From Sulfurimonas sp. (GTDB lineage Bacteria > Campylobacterota > Campylobacteria > Campylobacterales > Sulfurimonadaceae): DNA of 64,000 nt. Location: contig NZ_JAQVKP010000005.1 of NCBI RefSeq assembly GCF_028694605.1, positions 17,755 to 81,754 on the forward strand, in the 5' to 3' direction. Shown in pieces: positions 45,138 to 53,983 of the stretch; position 1 is the first letter of the stretch, and the number at the start of each line of letters is the position of its first letter. The notes beneath the pieces are model-generated. The model ran no database searches, was not told the origin of the DNA, and worked only from the letters and a program-made list of their open reading frames with translations. Made by a program: the position numbers and the translations under genes.

Positions 45138-47441
45138 AAAACAGTTGCTTCCATTTTTAAGCAACTCTTGCATCTCGTTTGATGGCATTGGTTTGGAGTA
45201 GTAGTAGCCTTGTATAAAATCGCATTCGTTTTGCGCCAAAAACTCCTTTTGCTCCGCATTTTCGACACCCTCTGCTATAACGCTTAGTTTCAAACTATGC
45301 GCAAGAGCGACAATGGCTCTTGCGATACTGACATCTTCTTCATTGTCGGGAAGCCCGTCAACAAACGATTTGTCAATCTTTAGCTTATCAATCGGAAGAC
45401 GCTTTAAGTATGAAAGAGAGGAGTAGCCAGTACCAAAATCATCCACCGCAAGCTCTATCCCCATGTCGCTAATTTTTCTTAGAACCTCAATGGCATTTTG
45501 TGGATTTTTCATAATCTCACCCTCCGTGACTTCCAACTCAAGCCACTGCGGTTGAAATTTACACTCTTCAAACATAGCGTTTAAGGTATCTATAAAATCC
45601 TCTTTTGCCAGCTGTTTCATAGCAAGATTTAGCGCAAGCACTCCGGGGTTAAGACCTTGTGCGTACCACTTGGACACCTGTTTCATAGCTATTTTCATAA
45701 CAAAACGGTCAATTGCCACAATAAGCCCCGTATCTTGCGCCAATTGTATAAAACTGTTTGGATAAATCAGCCCCTCTGTCGGATGTCTCCATCTAACAAG
45801 TGCTTCCATACCGACTATCTTGCCTGTTCTACTCTGAACCTGAGGCTGATAATAGACAAAAAATTCCTCATTTTTCAAAGCTTTTCTCAAATTTGCTTCC
45901 ATAACAACTCTTTTGAGTGCTAGTTCCGTCATCTCAGCAGAGTAGTATTGGAAGTTATTTCTGCCCTCTTCTTTGGCTCTGTACATTGCAGCGTCTGCAT
46001 ATTTTAAGAGATTATCCGCATTGGTATTATCTTTTGGAAAGATGCTTATTCCTATACTCGTGGTGACATAAAGCGTATTATCCTCTATGAGAATAGGTTC
46101 TGCTAGCACTGCAATAATCTTTTTTGCAAGTGCTGAAATATCTATCTCTTGCTTTAAATCTTCTGCTAAAAGCGTAAATTCATCACCGCCTAAACGTGAG
46201 AGTGAATCCTCCCTGCGAACAACTCCAAGCAGCCTTTTTGCTATAACTTTTAAAACTTTATCTCCAAATATATGTCCCAAAGAGTCGTTAATCTGTTTAA
46301 ATCTATCCAAATCAATAAAAAAGAGAGCAAACTCTGTTTTTTGACGCTCCGCTTTGATTATAGCTTGTCCCAATCTATCGTTAAATAAAATCCTGTTTGG
46401 AAGCCCCGTAAGTGCATCATGATGTGCCTGAAAATCCAAAATCTCTTTTTGCTCATTGATTTTTTTAGTATATTTTCGTATCAATACATTCACAAGCAGA
46501 GCGATGGCGATGATAATAAGAACAGAGGTAATGATAGAAAACCACCTGATAAACAAAATCGTATTTTTATAATAATCCATCTCATTTTTGAAAACAAAGT
46601 AACCAACGGGTTTTTCGTTGTAATCTTCCAAAACAAAACTTTTAAAAACCAGATACTCTTTTTTGTTCTGTTTTACAAAATAGTTATCTTCGTTAACAAT
46701 TCTCTCATCAATAACATCTAAGACATTCTCTTCATCTTTAGCCGATGATTTGTACTTTACGATAAGATACTCATCAGAAAATTTTGCCAGATAGTCATCA
46801 ACACCTTGAGAGTACATAAAAATAGGCTCTGCCGCTTTTTTATCGATTAAAAAAAGCGGTACATACTCGTTTGAGACTGCAAGTTTTGAGATAAGGTATT
46901 TGATATCCAAACCCAACTCAAATGCGCCTGCATATTTGCCATCATAAAAAACCGGAAATACAACCCTATAGCTAACGCCGTGTTTTCCGACTTCCAAGCC
47001 AGAGCTTGCCTCTTTTGAGAGATTTGTTTTGACTATAATGGGTCGGATATCGCCAAGATAATCTCCAAAGCTATTAGGCTTTTGAAGACGTAAGAAACTA
47101 TGGTTATCAACAGTATGAAAGTGCATAATGGATAAAAACTCGTTATACCCTTTTAACTCTTTATAGATAGGCATAGTCAATCTCAAAAGCTCTTTTCTGT
47201 CTTTTTTTGCAAATGCCTCGGCTATATTTGGGTTTGATACTATCTCCCTTGCGTATTTGCCATACTCATCTTTTATATTTTCAAATATACTATTTATCAG
47301 CTGCGCCGTATCACGCTCTTTTTTAGAAACTGTCATATCCAGCACGGTAATATACTGATAGTGTCCAAGATACATAAGAATCAGAAAACTAAACGTCTGA
47401 ACCGCTAAAATAGTAAATATTATTTTTTTACCGTGCTGCAT
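45126..47441 (-). CDS. Membrane GGDEF/EAL protein with periplasmic sensor domain
   Basis: c-di-GMP enzyme of 771 residues. Helix 1 (about 5-27) and helix 2 (about 295-320) flank a periplasmic sensor resembling a dCache or double-PAS fold, with a conserved HFHTVDNHSFLRLQ segment. The GGDEF domain has RLGGDEF and an RxxD inhibitory site (RRED), and the phosphodiesterase domain has the intact EALVRW and DDFGTGYSSL motifs, so both activities look possible. It is convergent with cheB, with a 12 bp overlap. Signal unknown. Conventional motifs distinguish it from LapD, which has degenerate ones. Confidence 0.9.
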   Translation of the reverse strand: MQHGKKIIFTILAVQTFSFLILMYLGHYQYITVLDMTVSKKERDTAQLINSIFENIKDEYGKYAREIVSNPNIAEAFAKKDRKELLRLTMPIYKELKGYNEFLSIMHFHTVDNHSFLRLQKPNSFGDYLGDIRPIIVKTNLSKEASSGLEVGKHGVSYRVVFPVFYDGKYAGAFELGLDIKYLISKLAVSNEYVPLFLIDKKAAEPIFMYSQGVDDYLAKFSDEYLIVKYKSSAKDEENVLDVIDERIVNEDNYFVKQNKKEYLVFKSFVLEDYNEKPVGYFVFKNEMDYYKNTILFIRWFSIITSVLIIIAIALLVNVLIRKYTKKINEQKEILDFQAHHDALTGLPNRILFNDRLGQAIIKAERQKTEFALFFIDLDRFKQINDSLGHIFGDKVLKVIAKRLLGVVRREDSLSRLGGDEFTLLAEDLKQEIDISALAKKIIAVLAEPILIEDNTLYVTTSIGISIFPKDNTNADNLLKYADAAMYRAKEEGRNNFQYYSAEMTELALKRVVMEANLRKALKNEEFFVYYQPQVQSRTGKIVGMEALVRWRHPTEGLIYPNSFIQLAQDTGLIVAIDRFVMKIAMKQVSKWYAQGLNPGVLALNLAMKQLAKEDFIDTLNAMFEECKFQPQWLELEVTEGEIMKNPQNAIEVLRKISDMGIELAVDDFGTGYSSLSYLKRLPIDKLKIDKSFVDGLPDNEEDVSIARAIVALAHSLKLSVIAEGVENAEQKEFLAQNECDFIQGYYYSKPMPSNEMQELLKNGSNCFLNK

Positions 47442-47551
47442 CTTCTCATCATTTTTTTATTTCTCGTTACTATTATATTTATAAATTATAATAATAAAAT
47501 TAAAAAATACCCAAGACAGAGGCTTTAAGTGCAAAAAAAAATAGTGATGGG

Positions 47552-47557
47552 TATAAT
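47552..47557 (+). promoter_or_regulatory. -10 box of the DUF255 gene
   Basis: A perfect TATAAT 21 bp before the ATG at 47579, leaving a very short leader. No -35 box seen. Confidence 0.5.
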
Positions 47558-47578
47558 CTGCAAAAACAAAGAACGAAA

Positions 47579-49486
47579 ATGTCAAATAGATTAAAATCAG
47601 AAGATTCCCCATACTTACAACAACATAAAGACAACCCGGTGGACTGGTATCCGTGGTGCGACGAGGCGTTTGAGAGGGCAAAAGATGAAAACAAAGCCAT
47701 TTTTATCTCCATCGGCTACTCCTCATGCCATTGGTGTCATGTCATGGAGGAAAATGTCTTTACAAACAAAGAGTGTGCAGACATACTCAACAAGCACTTT
47801 ATCTGCATCAAAGTTGACCGCGAAGAGCGTCCCGACATAGACAAACACTATCAGGAAGTCTATATGCTGCTTAACCGTAGAGCCGGCGGATGGCCTACTT
47901 CTATCTTCTGCACACCACAAAACAAACCATTCTATGCTGGAACTTACATACCGCCACACACGCAAGATATAAACTCCAATGCAATGGGTTTTGTGGAGCT
48001 GAGTAAACTTATAGCAGACAAAATCTCCTCCCACGACATGCAACTGCTTCAAAATGCAGATGAGATTGAGGGGTATATAAAACATCAAGAACATCCAAAA
48101 GAGGCAACGGTTCTGAGTGAGGATTTTGTCAAAAACTTCATGCACCAAGCAAAAAACAACTACGAAACAACCTACGGCGGTTTTTCCGTTGCTCCAAAGT
48201 TTCCACACGCCTCTACACTTAACACGCTTCTTGTTATAGATAAACTCTACGGCGACAAAGCCGCAAAAGCGATGGTTATAAACACGTTGGAACAGATGAA
48301 AAAAGGCGGTATGTATGATGTGGTTGATGGCGGATTTTGCCGCTACAGCGTGGATGAGAAGTGGCTAGTACCACATTTTGAAAAGATGCTCTACGACAAC
48401 GCCCTGCTTTGCGAGCTCTACACAAACGCCTATCTTACGTACAAAAATGAGGATTTTTTACGCATAGCCAAAGAGATTGCCGACTTTTGGCACAACCACA
48501 TGAGTGAAGATGCTCTGATGTACAGCGCAAGCGATGCAGACAGCGAGGGCGAAGAGGGAGTGTACTACACCTACGGCTATGAAGAACTTAGCGAACTGGA
48601 TAAAGAGAGTTTAGAAGAGCTGAGTGTAAGCCAAAACGGCAACTTTGAGGGCAAAAATATCATCAGATTAGACGGCACACCGCCGATGAATTTTGAGGAC
48701 ATCAAAAGCACTCTTCAAACCATAAGAGCCAAAAGAGAATACCCATTTATCGACAAAAAAATCCAAACCTCATGGTCTGGCATGATGATAAAAGCACTGT
48801 TTCTCTTAGGCAAAGTAGATGTGCGCTACAAACAAAGAGCCATCACCGCACTTGATACGCTTTTGGAGAGTATGTTTGTTGAGGGTACGCTCTATCACAC
48901 CACGCTTATCCGCAAAATTCCAAAAATAGAGGCATTTTTGGAAGATTACGCCTTTTTATCTCAGGCACTCATTGAAGCATTTGACGCAACCGCTAATGAA
49001 CTCTACCTTATCAGTGCGCAACAGTTCGCAAATACGGCACTTGAGAAGTTTTACGACAAAGGAGTGTGGAGGTTTAGCAGAGGCGATTTTGAAACAAAAG
49101 CGGAGATTTCGGACAACACCTACACAAGCTCCGTAGCCATAATGGTCGATGTTTTGCTCTCTCTTGGCACACTGCTGGAAGATGAAAAATACACCCATTT
49201 TGCCTTTAAAACACTGGAGTACAACTCTTATGAACTGGGACGACGCCCCATACTCTACCCTGCCATGCTTCGTCAAACTTTGCGCTATGTGCTAGGCGAC
49301 AGAGTTGTCAAGTCAAACATACGCAACCTTGAAGCAAACAGCACCGCCCTTGCTTCGCTCGCCTACCCGTTTGTACTCAAAAAAGCCTCAGACGATGATG
49401 GATTTATGATTTGCGGCAGCAAAAGCTGCTTTGCTCACATAAAGAGTATCGACGAAATCGATGCTATAATTTTAAAAACTTTTTAG
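47579..49486 (+). CDS. DUF255 thioredoxin-fold protein (YyaL/SSP411 family)
   Basis: A 635-residue cytoplasmic protein. The N-terminal thioredoxin-like domain (1-165) contains SCHWCHVME, the family's CxxC, and begins with the characteristic [17 protein letters not shown]. The remainder resembles an alpha/alpha barrel of glycoside-epimerase type, with [12 protein letters not shown] and [10 protein letters not shown] as signature motifs. The molecular function of this widespread family is not settled. It is followed after 9 bp by a tiny lipoprotein gene and then pdxJ. Confidence 0.92.
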   Translation: MSNRLKSEDSPYLQQHKDNPVDWYPWCDEAFERAKDENKAIFISIGYSSCHWCHVMEENVFTNKECADILNKHFICIKVDREERPDIDKHYQEVYMLLNRRAGGWPTSIFCTPQNKPFYAGTYIPPHTQDINSNAMGFVELSKLIADKISSHDMQLLQNADEIEGYIKHQEHPKEATVLSEDFVKNFMHQAKNNYETTYGGFSVAPKFPHASTLNTLLVIDKLYGDKAAKAMVINTLEQMKKGGMYDVVDGGFCRYSVDEKWLVPHFEKMLYDNALLCELYTNAYLTYKNEDFLRIAKEIADFWHNHMSEDALMYSASDADSEGEEGVYYTYGYEELSELDKESLEELSVSQNGNFEGKNIIRLDGTPPMNFEDIKSTLQTIRAKREYPFIDKKIQTSWSGMMIKALFLLGKVDVRYKQRAITALDTLLESMFVEGTLYHTTLIRKIPKIEAFLEDYAFLSQALIEAFDATANELYLISAQQFANTALEKFYDKGVWRFSRGDFETKAEISDNTYTSSVAIMVDVLLSLGTLLEDEKYTHFAFKTLEYNSYELGRRPILYPAMLRQTLRYVLGDRVVKSNIRNLEANSTALASLAYPFVLKKASDDDGFMICGSKSCFAHIKSIDEIDAIILKTF

Positions 49487-49495
49487 GGATATAAA

Positions 49496-49609
49496 ATGCA
49501 AAAAATCATTCTCACCACTTTAGCGGCACTCAGTATCATCACTATACTCGGCGGATGTGAGCGAAACGACTACCAGCACCCACTCCATCGTTCAAATAAC
49601 TCAAAGTAG
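49496..49609 (+). CDS. Tiny lipoprotein, 37 residues
   Basis: A short gene not found by length-limited ORF calling. ATG 49496 follows an AGGGAT ribosome site, and the product starts MQKIILTTLAALSIITILGG with a lipobox LGGC at Cys21, followed by only 16 residues. The lipobox and signal segment are textbook for signal peptidase II cleavage. It ends 8 bp before the pdxJ start. Small lipoproteins of this kind are often unannotated; no function is known. Confidence 0.7.
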   Translation: MQKIILTTLAALSIITILGGCERNDYQHPLHRSNNSK

Positions 49610-49617
49610 GAATTACC

Positions 49618-50400
49618 ATGAAACTTGGCGTAAACATAGACCATGTAGCAGTTTTGCGAGAAGCAAGAAAGGTCAATGACCCCGATATTTTAAATGCACT
49701 TTTTGTCGCATGCCAAAGCGGAACAGACCAGATAACCATCCATCTAAGAGAAGACAGACGCCATATCCAAGATGCGGATGCCTACTCAATCATAAAGCAC
49801 TCTGCCCTGCCCGTAAACTTGGAGTGTTCCATCAACAAAAGCATCTTAGAGATTGTCACAGACCTCAAACCGCACCGTGCAACGCTTGTTCCTGAAAAGA
49901 GAGAGGAAGTTACCACAGAGGGCGGACTTGATGTTTTTGGGTATGAAGATGAGATAAATTATGCAATCGAACTCTTGCATGACTACATCATCCCCGTATC
50001 ACTCTTTATCGACCCGACCATTGAAGCGGTGGAGAAATCAAAAGCGCTTGGTGCGGAGATGGTAGAACTTCATACGGGAAGCTTTGCCAACATATACGCA
50101 ATGCTAAACTCTTCACTCTCCCACTCAAACCACTCCGTAAAAGAGCTGCAACTTCCACGCTACGAACTCTCTATAAGACTTGAAAAGTCGCTTACCGCCA
50201 TCACACAAGCCGCAAAACATGCCAAAAAGATAGGACTTGAAGTTGCCGCAGGACACGGACTAAACTACCACAATGTTCATGAAATGATGAAAATCGCCGA
50301 AATCACGGAGCTAAACATAGGGCAAAGCATCATAGCAAAAAGCGTATTTAGCGGTCTGGCAGAAGCGGTTAGAGAGATGAAGAGACTTACAACAAGATAA
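49618..50400 (+). CDS. pdxJ: Pyridoxine 5'-phosphate synthase
   Basis: Condenses 3-amino-2-oxopropyl phosphate and deoxyxylulose phosphate to form pyridoxine phosphate (DXP-dependent vitamin B6 route); 260 residues. KLGVNIDHVAVLREAR is the N-terminal signature with the conserved histidine, and IHLREDRRHI, LVPEKREEVTTEGGLDV, LHTGSFA and AAGHGLNYHN complete it. pdxA, the enzyme of the preceding step, lies 551 bp downstream, separated by a toxin-antitoxin pair. Confidence 0.97.
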   Translation: MKLGVNIDHVAVLREARKVNDPDILNALFVACQSGTDQITIHLREDRRHIQDADAYSIIKHSALPVNLECSINKSILEIVTDLKPHRATLVPEKREEVTTEGGLDVFGYEDEINYAIELLHDYIIPVSLFIDPTIEAVEKSKALGAEMVELHTGSFANIYAMLNSSLSHSNHSVKELQLPRYELSIRLEKSLTAITQAAKHAKKIGLEVAAGHGLNYHNVHEMMKIAEITELNIGQSIIAKSVFSGLAEAVREMKRLTTR

Positions 50401-50424
50401 ATTGCACCACAAATGTGGTACAAT
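50401..50424 (+). promoter_or_regulatory. Operator and -10 box of the toxin-antitoxin operon
   Basis: An inverted repeat with arms ATTG-N-ACCACA and TGTGGT-N-CAAT, 11 of 12 position pairs... the only unpaired positions are the single base at 50405/50420 and the centre. The right arm contains an extended -10 box (TGGTACAAT), so binding there would block transcription. This is typical of autoregulation by a ribbon-helix-helix antitoxin and its toxin. ATG follows at 50450. Confidence 0.7.
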
Positions 50425-50449
50425 TAAATAAAAAAATTGAGGTATTTTT

Positions 50450-50701
50450 ATGAGAGCTAGCACAAGCATACGCTTAGACAGTGAAGCAAAAGCGATAACA
50501 ATAGAAGTTTTGAAGCAATATGGACTCAGTTTGAGTGATGGAATCAACCTCTTTTGCAAACAAGTTGCCTTAACACACTCCATACCTTTTGAACTTAAAG
50601 TCCCGCAAGAGAGAATGAAAATAGCACTTGAAGAGCTAGAAGCAAGAAAGGGCGAAAAGTTTAAAAGTATGGAAGATTTAAAAAGAGATTTACTCTCTTG
50701 A
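50450..50701 (+). CDS. RelB/DinJ-family antitoxin
   Basis: An 83-residue protein with a ribbon-helix-helix N-terminus (STSIRLDSEAKAITIEVLKQ) and the family's LGLSLSDGINLF-like helix, here YGLSLSDGINLFCKQV. The C-terminal half (EELEARKGEKFKSMEDL) is the part that wraps and neutralises the toxin. It overlaps the toxin by 4 bp, and a palindromic operator lies just upstream, fitting autoregulation. DinJ rather than RelB because the partner is YafQ-like. Confidence 0.9.
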   Translation: MRASTSIRLDSEAKAITIEVLKQYGLSLSDGINLFCKQVALTHSIPFELKVPQERMKIALEELEARKGEKFKSMEDLKRDLLS

Positions 50702-50967
50702 AATACGAAATTTTCAGAACCGCCTCTTTTAAGAAAGGTTTTAAAAAACTATCTATAAAGCATCAAGATGATGCACTCTTTATCATTGAAAAGCTGGCAA
50801 ATGCAGAAGTTTTAGAACCAAAATACAAAGACCATCAGCTCATTGGAAACTATAAAGACTGTAGAGAGTGTCATATAAAACCTGATTTGCTTCTCATCTA
50901 TAGAATTAACGAAAATATACTAGAACTTGCTCTTGTGGAGATAGGAAGTCATGCAGAACTCTTTTGA
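50698..50967 (+). CDS. YafQ-family mRNA interferase toxin
   Basis: Ribosome-dependent RNase toxin of 89 residues starting with TTG. It follows YafQ of E. coli closely in YKDHQLIGNYKD, ECHIKPDLLLIYR and the C-terminal IGSHAELF. The catalytic residues align as His46, His59, Asp63 and His85; the E. coli tryptophan after the aspartate is leucine here. All core catalytic residues seem present, so it is probably active. It overlaps the antitoxin by 4 bp and pdxA by 17 bp. Confidence 0.92.
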   Translation: MKYEIFRTASFKKGFKKLSIKHQDDALFIIEKLANAEVLEPKYKDHQLIGNYKDCRECHIKPDLLLIYRINENILELALVEIGSHAELF

Positions 50968-51883
50968 TAAAAAAACCATAGCCATAAGCATAGGCGACCT
51001 AAACGGTGTGGGGATTGAGATAGCACTCAAAGCGCATGCGGAGGTAGCAAAGATATGCAAGCCGCTCTACTGCATTAACTCTTACATGCTCCATCAGGCT
51101 TGCGAACTTTTGGATATCACTCCGCCGTCTGATTTTGAGATATTTAAGGTTGATGGCAGCTTTAACATCAAAGAGGGGTGTGTCGAGGCGGATGCGGGGA
51201 GATACTCCTATGACTCATTTTTAAGCGCCATCAAACTGTGTGAGGCGAAAAAAGCAGACGCTGTTGTTACTCTTCCTATCCACAAAGAGGCGTGGATGCT
51301 CTGCGGTTTAAAGTACAAAGGGCATACCGATTTACTCCGTGACTACTTTAAAAAAGACGCCATTATGATGCTTGGGTGCGAAAGACTCTTTGTTGCGCTC
51401 TACACCGAACATATCCCTCTAAGAGAGGTAGCAAGCCATATCACCAAAAATGGACTTTTGCACTTTTTTCTTGACTTAAACAGAGCTATTGGCGACAAAC
51501 AATTTGGAGTTTTGGGACTAAACCCTCATGCGGGAGACAACGGCGTTTTGGGGGATGAAGAGAAAATTATAGAAGCAGCCATAGAAGAGGCAAACAAAAG
51601 TATCGGTAAAGAGGTATTTGTCGGCGCACTCGTTCCCGACACCGCTTTTACACCTCACGCTCGTGAGAGATTTTCTCACTTTGTCGCTATGTACCACGAC
51701 CAAGGTTTGGCTCCGCTCAAAGCGCTATACTTTGACGAGAGTATCAATGTTTCGCTAAACCTGCCCATCATTAGAACTTCCGTAGATCACGGAACAGCAT
51801 TTGACATCGCCTATCAGGGCAAAGCAAGCACTCTTAGCTATATGAACGCTATAAAGAGTGCTATAGAGTTTGCTACTATTTAG
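50951..51883 (+). CDS. pdxA: 4-hydroxythreonine-4-phosphate dehydrogenase
   Basis: NAD-dependent oxidation and decarboxylation step of DXP-dependent vitamin B6 synthesis; 310 residues. The metal and substrate histidines lie in KYKGHTDLL, the AMYHDQGLAPLK motif and DHGTAFDIAYQGKAS, with ISIGDLNGVGIE at the N-terminus and GLNPHAGDNGVLG in the middle. The start overlaps the toxin gene by 17 bp. The end overlaps the convergent yceI-like gene by 8 bp. Confidence 0.96.
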   Translation: MQNSFDKKTIAISIGDLNGVGIEIALKAHAEVAKICKPLYCINSYMLHQACELLDITPPSDFEIFKVDGSFNIKEGCVEADAGRYSYDSFLSAIKLCEAKKADAVVTLPIHKEAWMLCGLKYKGHTDLLRDYFKKDAIMMLGCERLFVALYTEHIPLREVASHITKNGLLHFFLDLNRAIGDKQFGVLGLNPHAGDNGVLGDEEKIIEAAIEEANKSIGKEVFVGALVPDTAFTPHARERFSHFVAMYHDQGLAPLKALYFDESINVSLNLPIIRTSVDHGTAFDIAYQGKASTLSYMNAIKSAIEFATI

Positions 51884-52496
51884 TATTACAAAGTGTCGCT
51901 AGGATTTTCATCTTAAAGCCAATCCCCGCTTCACTCCATGTTTTTCCATCATGCAGGTCAAAACACGCCTCATTGATACCTTTGAGTGCGCTATTTGCTT
52001 GAAAATCTAAGATGTCGATACTCCCTTTTGCCTCAAAAATCTCATTTGCAAAACTATAAGTCATCGGAACAACTTTTTTAACACCGTTCATCTCTATCTC
52101 CACATCCACAACACCGGTTCTTGGAGCATCTTTGACTTTTTTGTCTGCCTTTATATCAACGATTTTTGCATTGATGTTTTTTTCTTTCATCATGCCGAAG
52201 AAAAATTTTGCAAGTTTTGCATCACGGTCTGCATGTTTGGAGTTTACGCTTGAACTATCGATAACAACAGAAGAACCTACCAAAATAGTACGGAAATTCT
52301 CTCCCTCTTTTGTTGCAGGAGTATAAGCAACTTTATCAAAAACTCCGCCCACACCGACTTTTTTTGGTGTTTTATATCCTATCCAACTCACCTCAACATC
52401 ACCGCTTTGCGCTAACACGCATCCTGTTTTTTCACTCGCATTCGCACTAGAGAGAAGCGATAACACCATCAAAACAGCTACTAAACTTTTTTTCAT
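51876..52496 (-). CDS. YceI-family periplasmic protein
   Basis: A 206-residue lipocalin-like protein that binds isoprenoid-type lipids in characterised relatives. A signal peptide (MKKSLVAVLMVLSLLSSANA) ends near residue 20. The start ATG 52496 is preceded by an AAGGA ribosome site; a TTG nine codons upstream extends the frame but fits less well. The family pattern is in VSWIGYKTPKKVGVGG and later beta strands. Substrate and role here unknown. Confidence 0.88.
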   Translation of the reverse strand: MKKSLVAVLMVLSLLSSANASEKTGCVLAQSGDVEVSWIGYKTPKKVGVGGVFDKVAYTPATKEGENFRTILVGSSVVIDSSSVNSKHADRDAKLAKFFFGMMKEKNINAKIVDIKADKKVKDAPRTGVVDVEIEMNGVKKVVPMTYSFANEIFEAKGSIDILDFQANSALKGINEACFDLHDGKTWSEAGIGFKMKILATLCNTK

Positions 52497-52644
52497 TTTT
52501 ATTCCTTGACATAATTTTGACAAATTTTAGCCTTTATTTCTTTTTTATGAACTTTCTGAAAAAACAAGAGAATGTTTTTAAAGTTATGTTTATCTGTATT
52601 TTTGCTTGATAGAGAAAAATGGAGCTATTTTTAAAATTGGCAAA

Positions 52645-52680
52645 TAAAAAAGGCTTAAGGGCACCTTAACGCTTTTTAAA
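52645..52680 (-). terminator. Hairpin terminator of the methyltransferase operon
   Basis: A TTAAGG / CCTTAA stem closed by A/T-rich flanks and followed by TTTTTT on the minus strand. The methyltransferase stop codon lies inside the stem. Two mismatches interrupt the lower stem. Confidence 0.55.
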
Positions 52681-53364
52681 GATAAGAAGCGTTTTGTCCT
52701 TTGTGTCGTAGAGTGAAAAAGTCTGTTTGTCTATGAGCTTAAGTGTCGGCAGTTTCTCAAAGAGTTTTAGTTTATGAAAATACTGCACAATGGTATCTTG
52801 GTATTTTGTATATCTTGCATCATCGCCTTTTTCTTCATTCTCTTTGAGAAAAAGAGTGAACTTTGTATAGAGTTTTTCATCCTCAAATGTGGCATCAACC
52901 ACGAGAAATTCGTTCTCATTTTCACTGCTCATCGTACCTTCTGCCACATCTCTAAAGCCATAAAGCGTGTTGATATCCGCAATAAAAACACCGTCATCAT
53001 TCAGCCTATGCGCAACTGCATCCAAAAAAAGCAAAAGCTCTTCTTCGTTTAAAAAGTTAAGCACATCAAAGATGGCTACAATTGCATCGTACTTTCCGTC
53101 AACGTCTGCCACATCGACACACTCGGCATCCAAACCAACCGCTCTGCACTCTTCCACCATCACGGCGCTAAGATCGATTCCTTTGCAGACAACACCGTCA
53201 CTTTGCATACGCTGCATAAATCCGCCACGCCCACAGCCGATGTCTAAGAGCGTTTTTACGGCATACCCGTCCAACTCAGAACGATAGAGGTCATAAAGCG
53301 CTTCCGTCGCCTCTTCTATGCCAAGAAGATGTTCGGCTTTTGCGTAAAGGTCAAGGTTAGTCAT
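52666..53364 (-). CDS. Class I SAM-dependent methyltransferase
   Basis: A 232-residue Rossmann-fold methyltransferase with the SAM motif LLDIGCGRGGFMQRM and the acidic segment CKGIDLSAVMVEEC. The next motif (YDAIVAIFDVLNFL) matches methyltransferase motif II. Substrate cannot be predicted. ATG 53364 gives an 8 bp overlap with hisG (ATGACTAA), usual for this region; the frame also extends eight codons upstream. Gene order hisG then methyltransferase suggests cotranscription, not necessarily shared function. Confidence 0.82.
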   Translation of the reverse strand: MTNLDLYAKAEHLLGIEEATEALYDLYRSELDGYAVKTLLDIGCGRGGFMQRMQSDGVVCKGIDLSAVMVEECRAVGLDAECVDVADVDGKYDAIVAIFDVLNFLNEEELLLFLDAVAHRLNDDGVFIADINTLYGFRDVAEGTMSSENENEFLVVDATFEDEKLYTKFTLFLKENEEKGDDARYTKYQDTIVQYFHKLKLFEKLPTLKLIDKQTFSLYDTKDKTLLIFKKR

Positions 53365-53983
53365 GCTGCTCTGCTTTGATGACTGCATTTATCTTCTCAT
53401 AGATATCCAAAACTTCATCTTTTTTAGCAATATAACTGTTTTTGTTGGCGATGAGATAAGTGGATGATGTCATCATATCTTGCACTACTTCCAAACCGTT
53501 TTGCTTCATAGTCGCACCCGTCTCAACCACATCTACTATCATATCGGCAAGACCGATAAGCGGAGCGAGTTCGATAGAGCCGTAAAGCTTGATGATGTCA
53601 ACAGATACCGCACGCTCCTCAAAGTAGCGTTTTGTGATGTTTACCATCTTTGTCGCCACTTTGATTTCAGGTTTGTCAAGGTCAAACTTCTCGCCCTTTT
53701 TCATCCCGATAGCCACCTTGCAGATACCGCGCTTCAAATCAAGAAGCCTGATAACATCAAGTCCCTGCTCTTCGAGTGTATCAAGCCCTACAACACCGAT
53801 ATCTGCGGCTTGATGAAAGACATAAGTCGCAACATCTTGATTTCTCACAAGCAAAAAACGAAACTTTGGTGTCTCTAGGATGAGCTTTCTATCATCAAAC
53901 GCAAAGCCCTCACCAAAAATAGTCTCAAAAATCTCTAAAGTCTCTTTTGCGATACGACCTTTTGGAAGTGCAACTGTTAGCAT
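53357..53983 (-). CDS. hisG: ATP phosphoribosyltransferase, short form
   Basis: First step of histidine synthesis: joins ATP and PRPP. At 208 residues it is the short form HisG-S, which in known cases needs the HisZ regulatory subunit for activity and feedback control; the long form has a C-terminal regulatory domain. VALPKGRIAKE opens the protein, GVVGLDTLEEQG and the PRPP loop DMIVDVVETGATMKQNGL are clear. hisZ is not seen here. It overlaps the methyltransferase gene downstream by 8 bp and coaX by 7 bp. Confidence 0.95.
   Translation of the reverse strand: MLTVALPKGRIAKETLEIFETIFGEGFAFDDRKLILETPKFRFLLVRNQDVATYVFHQAADIGVVGLDTLEEQGLDVIRLLDLKRGICKVAIGMKKGEKFDLDKPEIKVATKMVNITKRYFEERAVSVDIIKLYGSIELAPLIGLADMIVDVVETGATMKQNGLEVVQDMMTSSTYLIANKNSYIAKKDEVLDIYEKINAVIKAEQHD

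Noticed and set aside
45126-47441. LapD (c-di-GMP receptor for the adhesin) as identity of this GGDEF/EAL protein
   Set aside because: LapD has degenerate GGDEF and EAL motifs; here both are intact.
47723-48208. A 161-codon ORF antisense to the DUF255 gene
   Set aside because: It lies wholly inside a well-supported gene, with no ribosome site and unusual composition; typical shadow frame.
53480-53878. A 132-codon ORF antisense to hisG
   Set aside because: Shadow of hisG; the hisG frame has clear family motifs.
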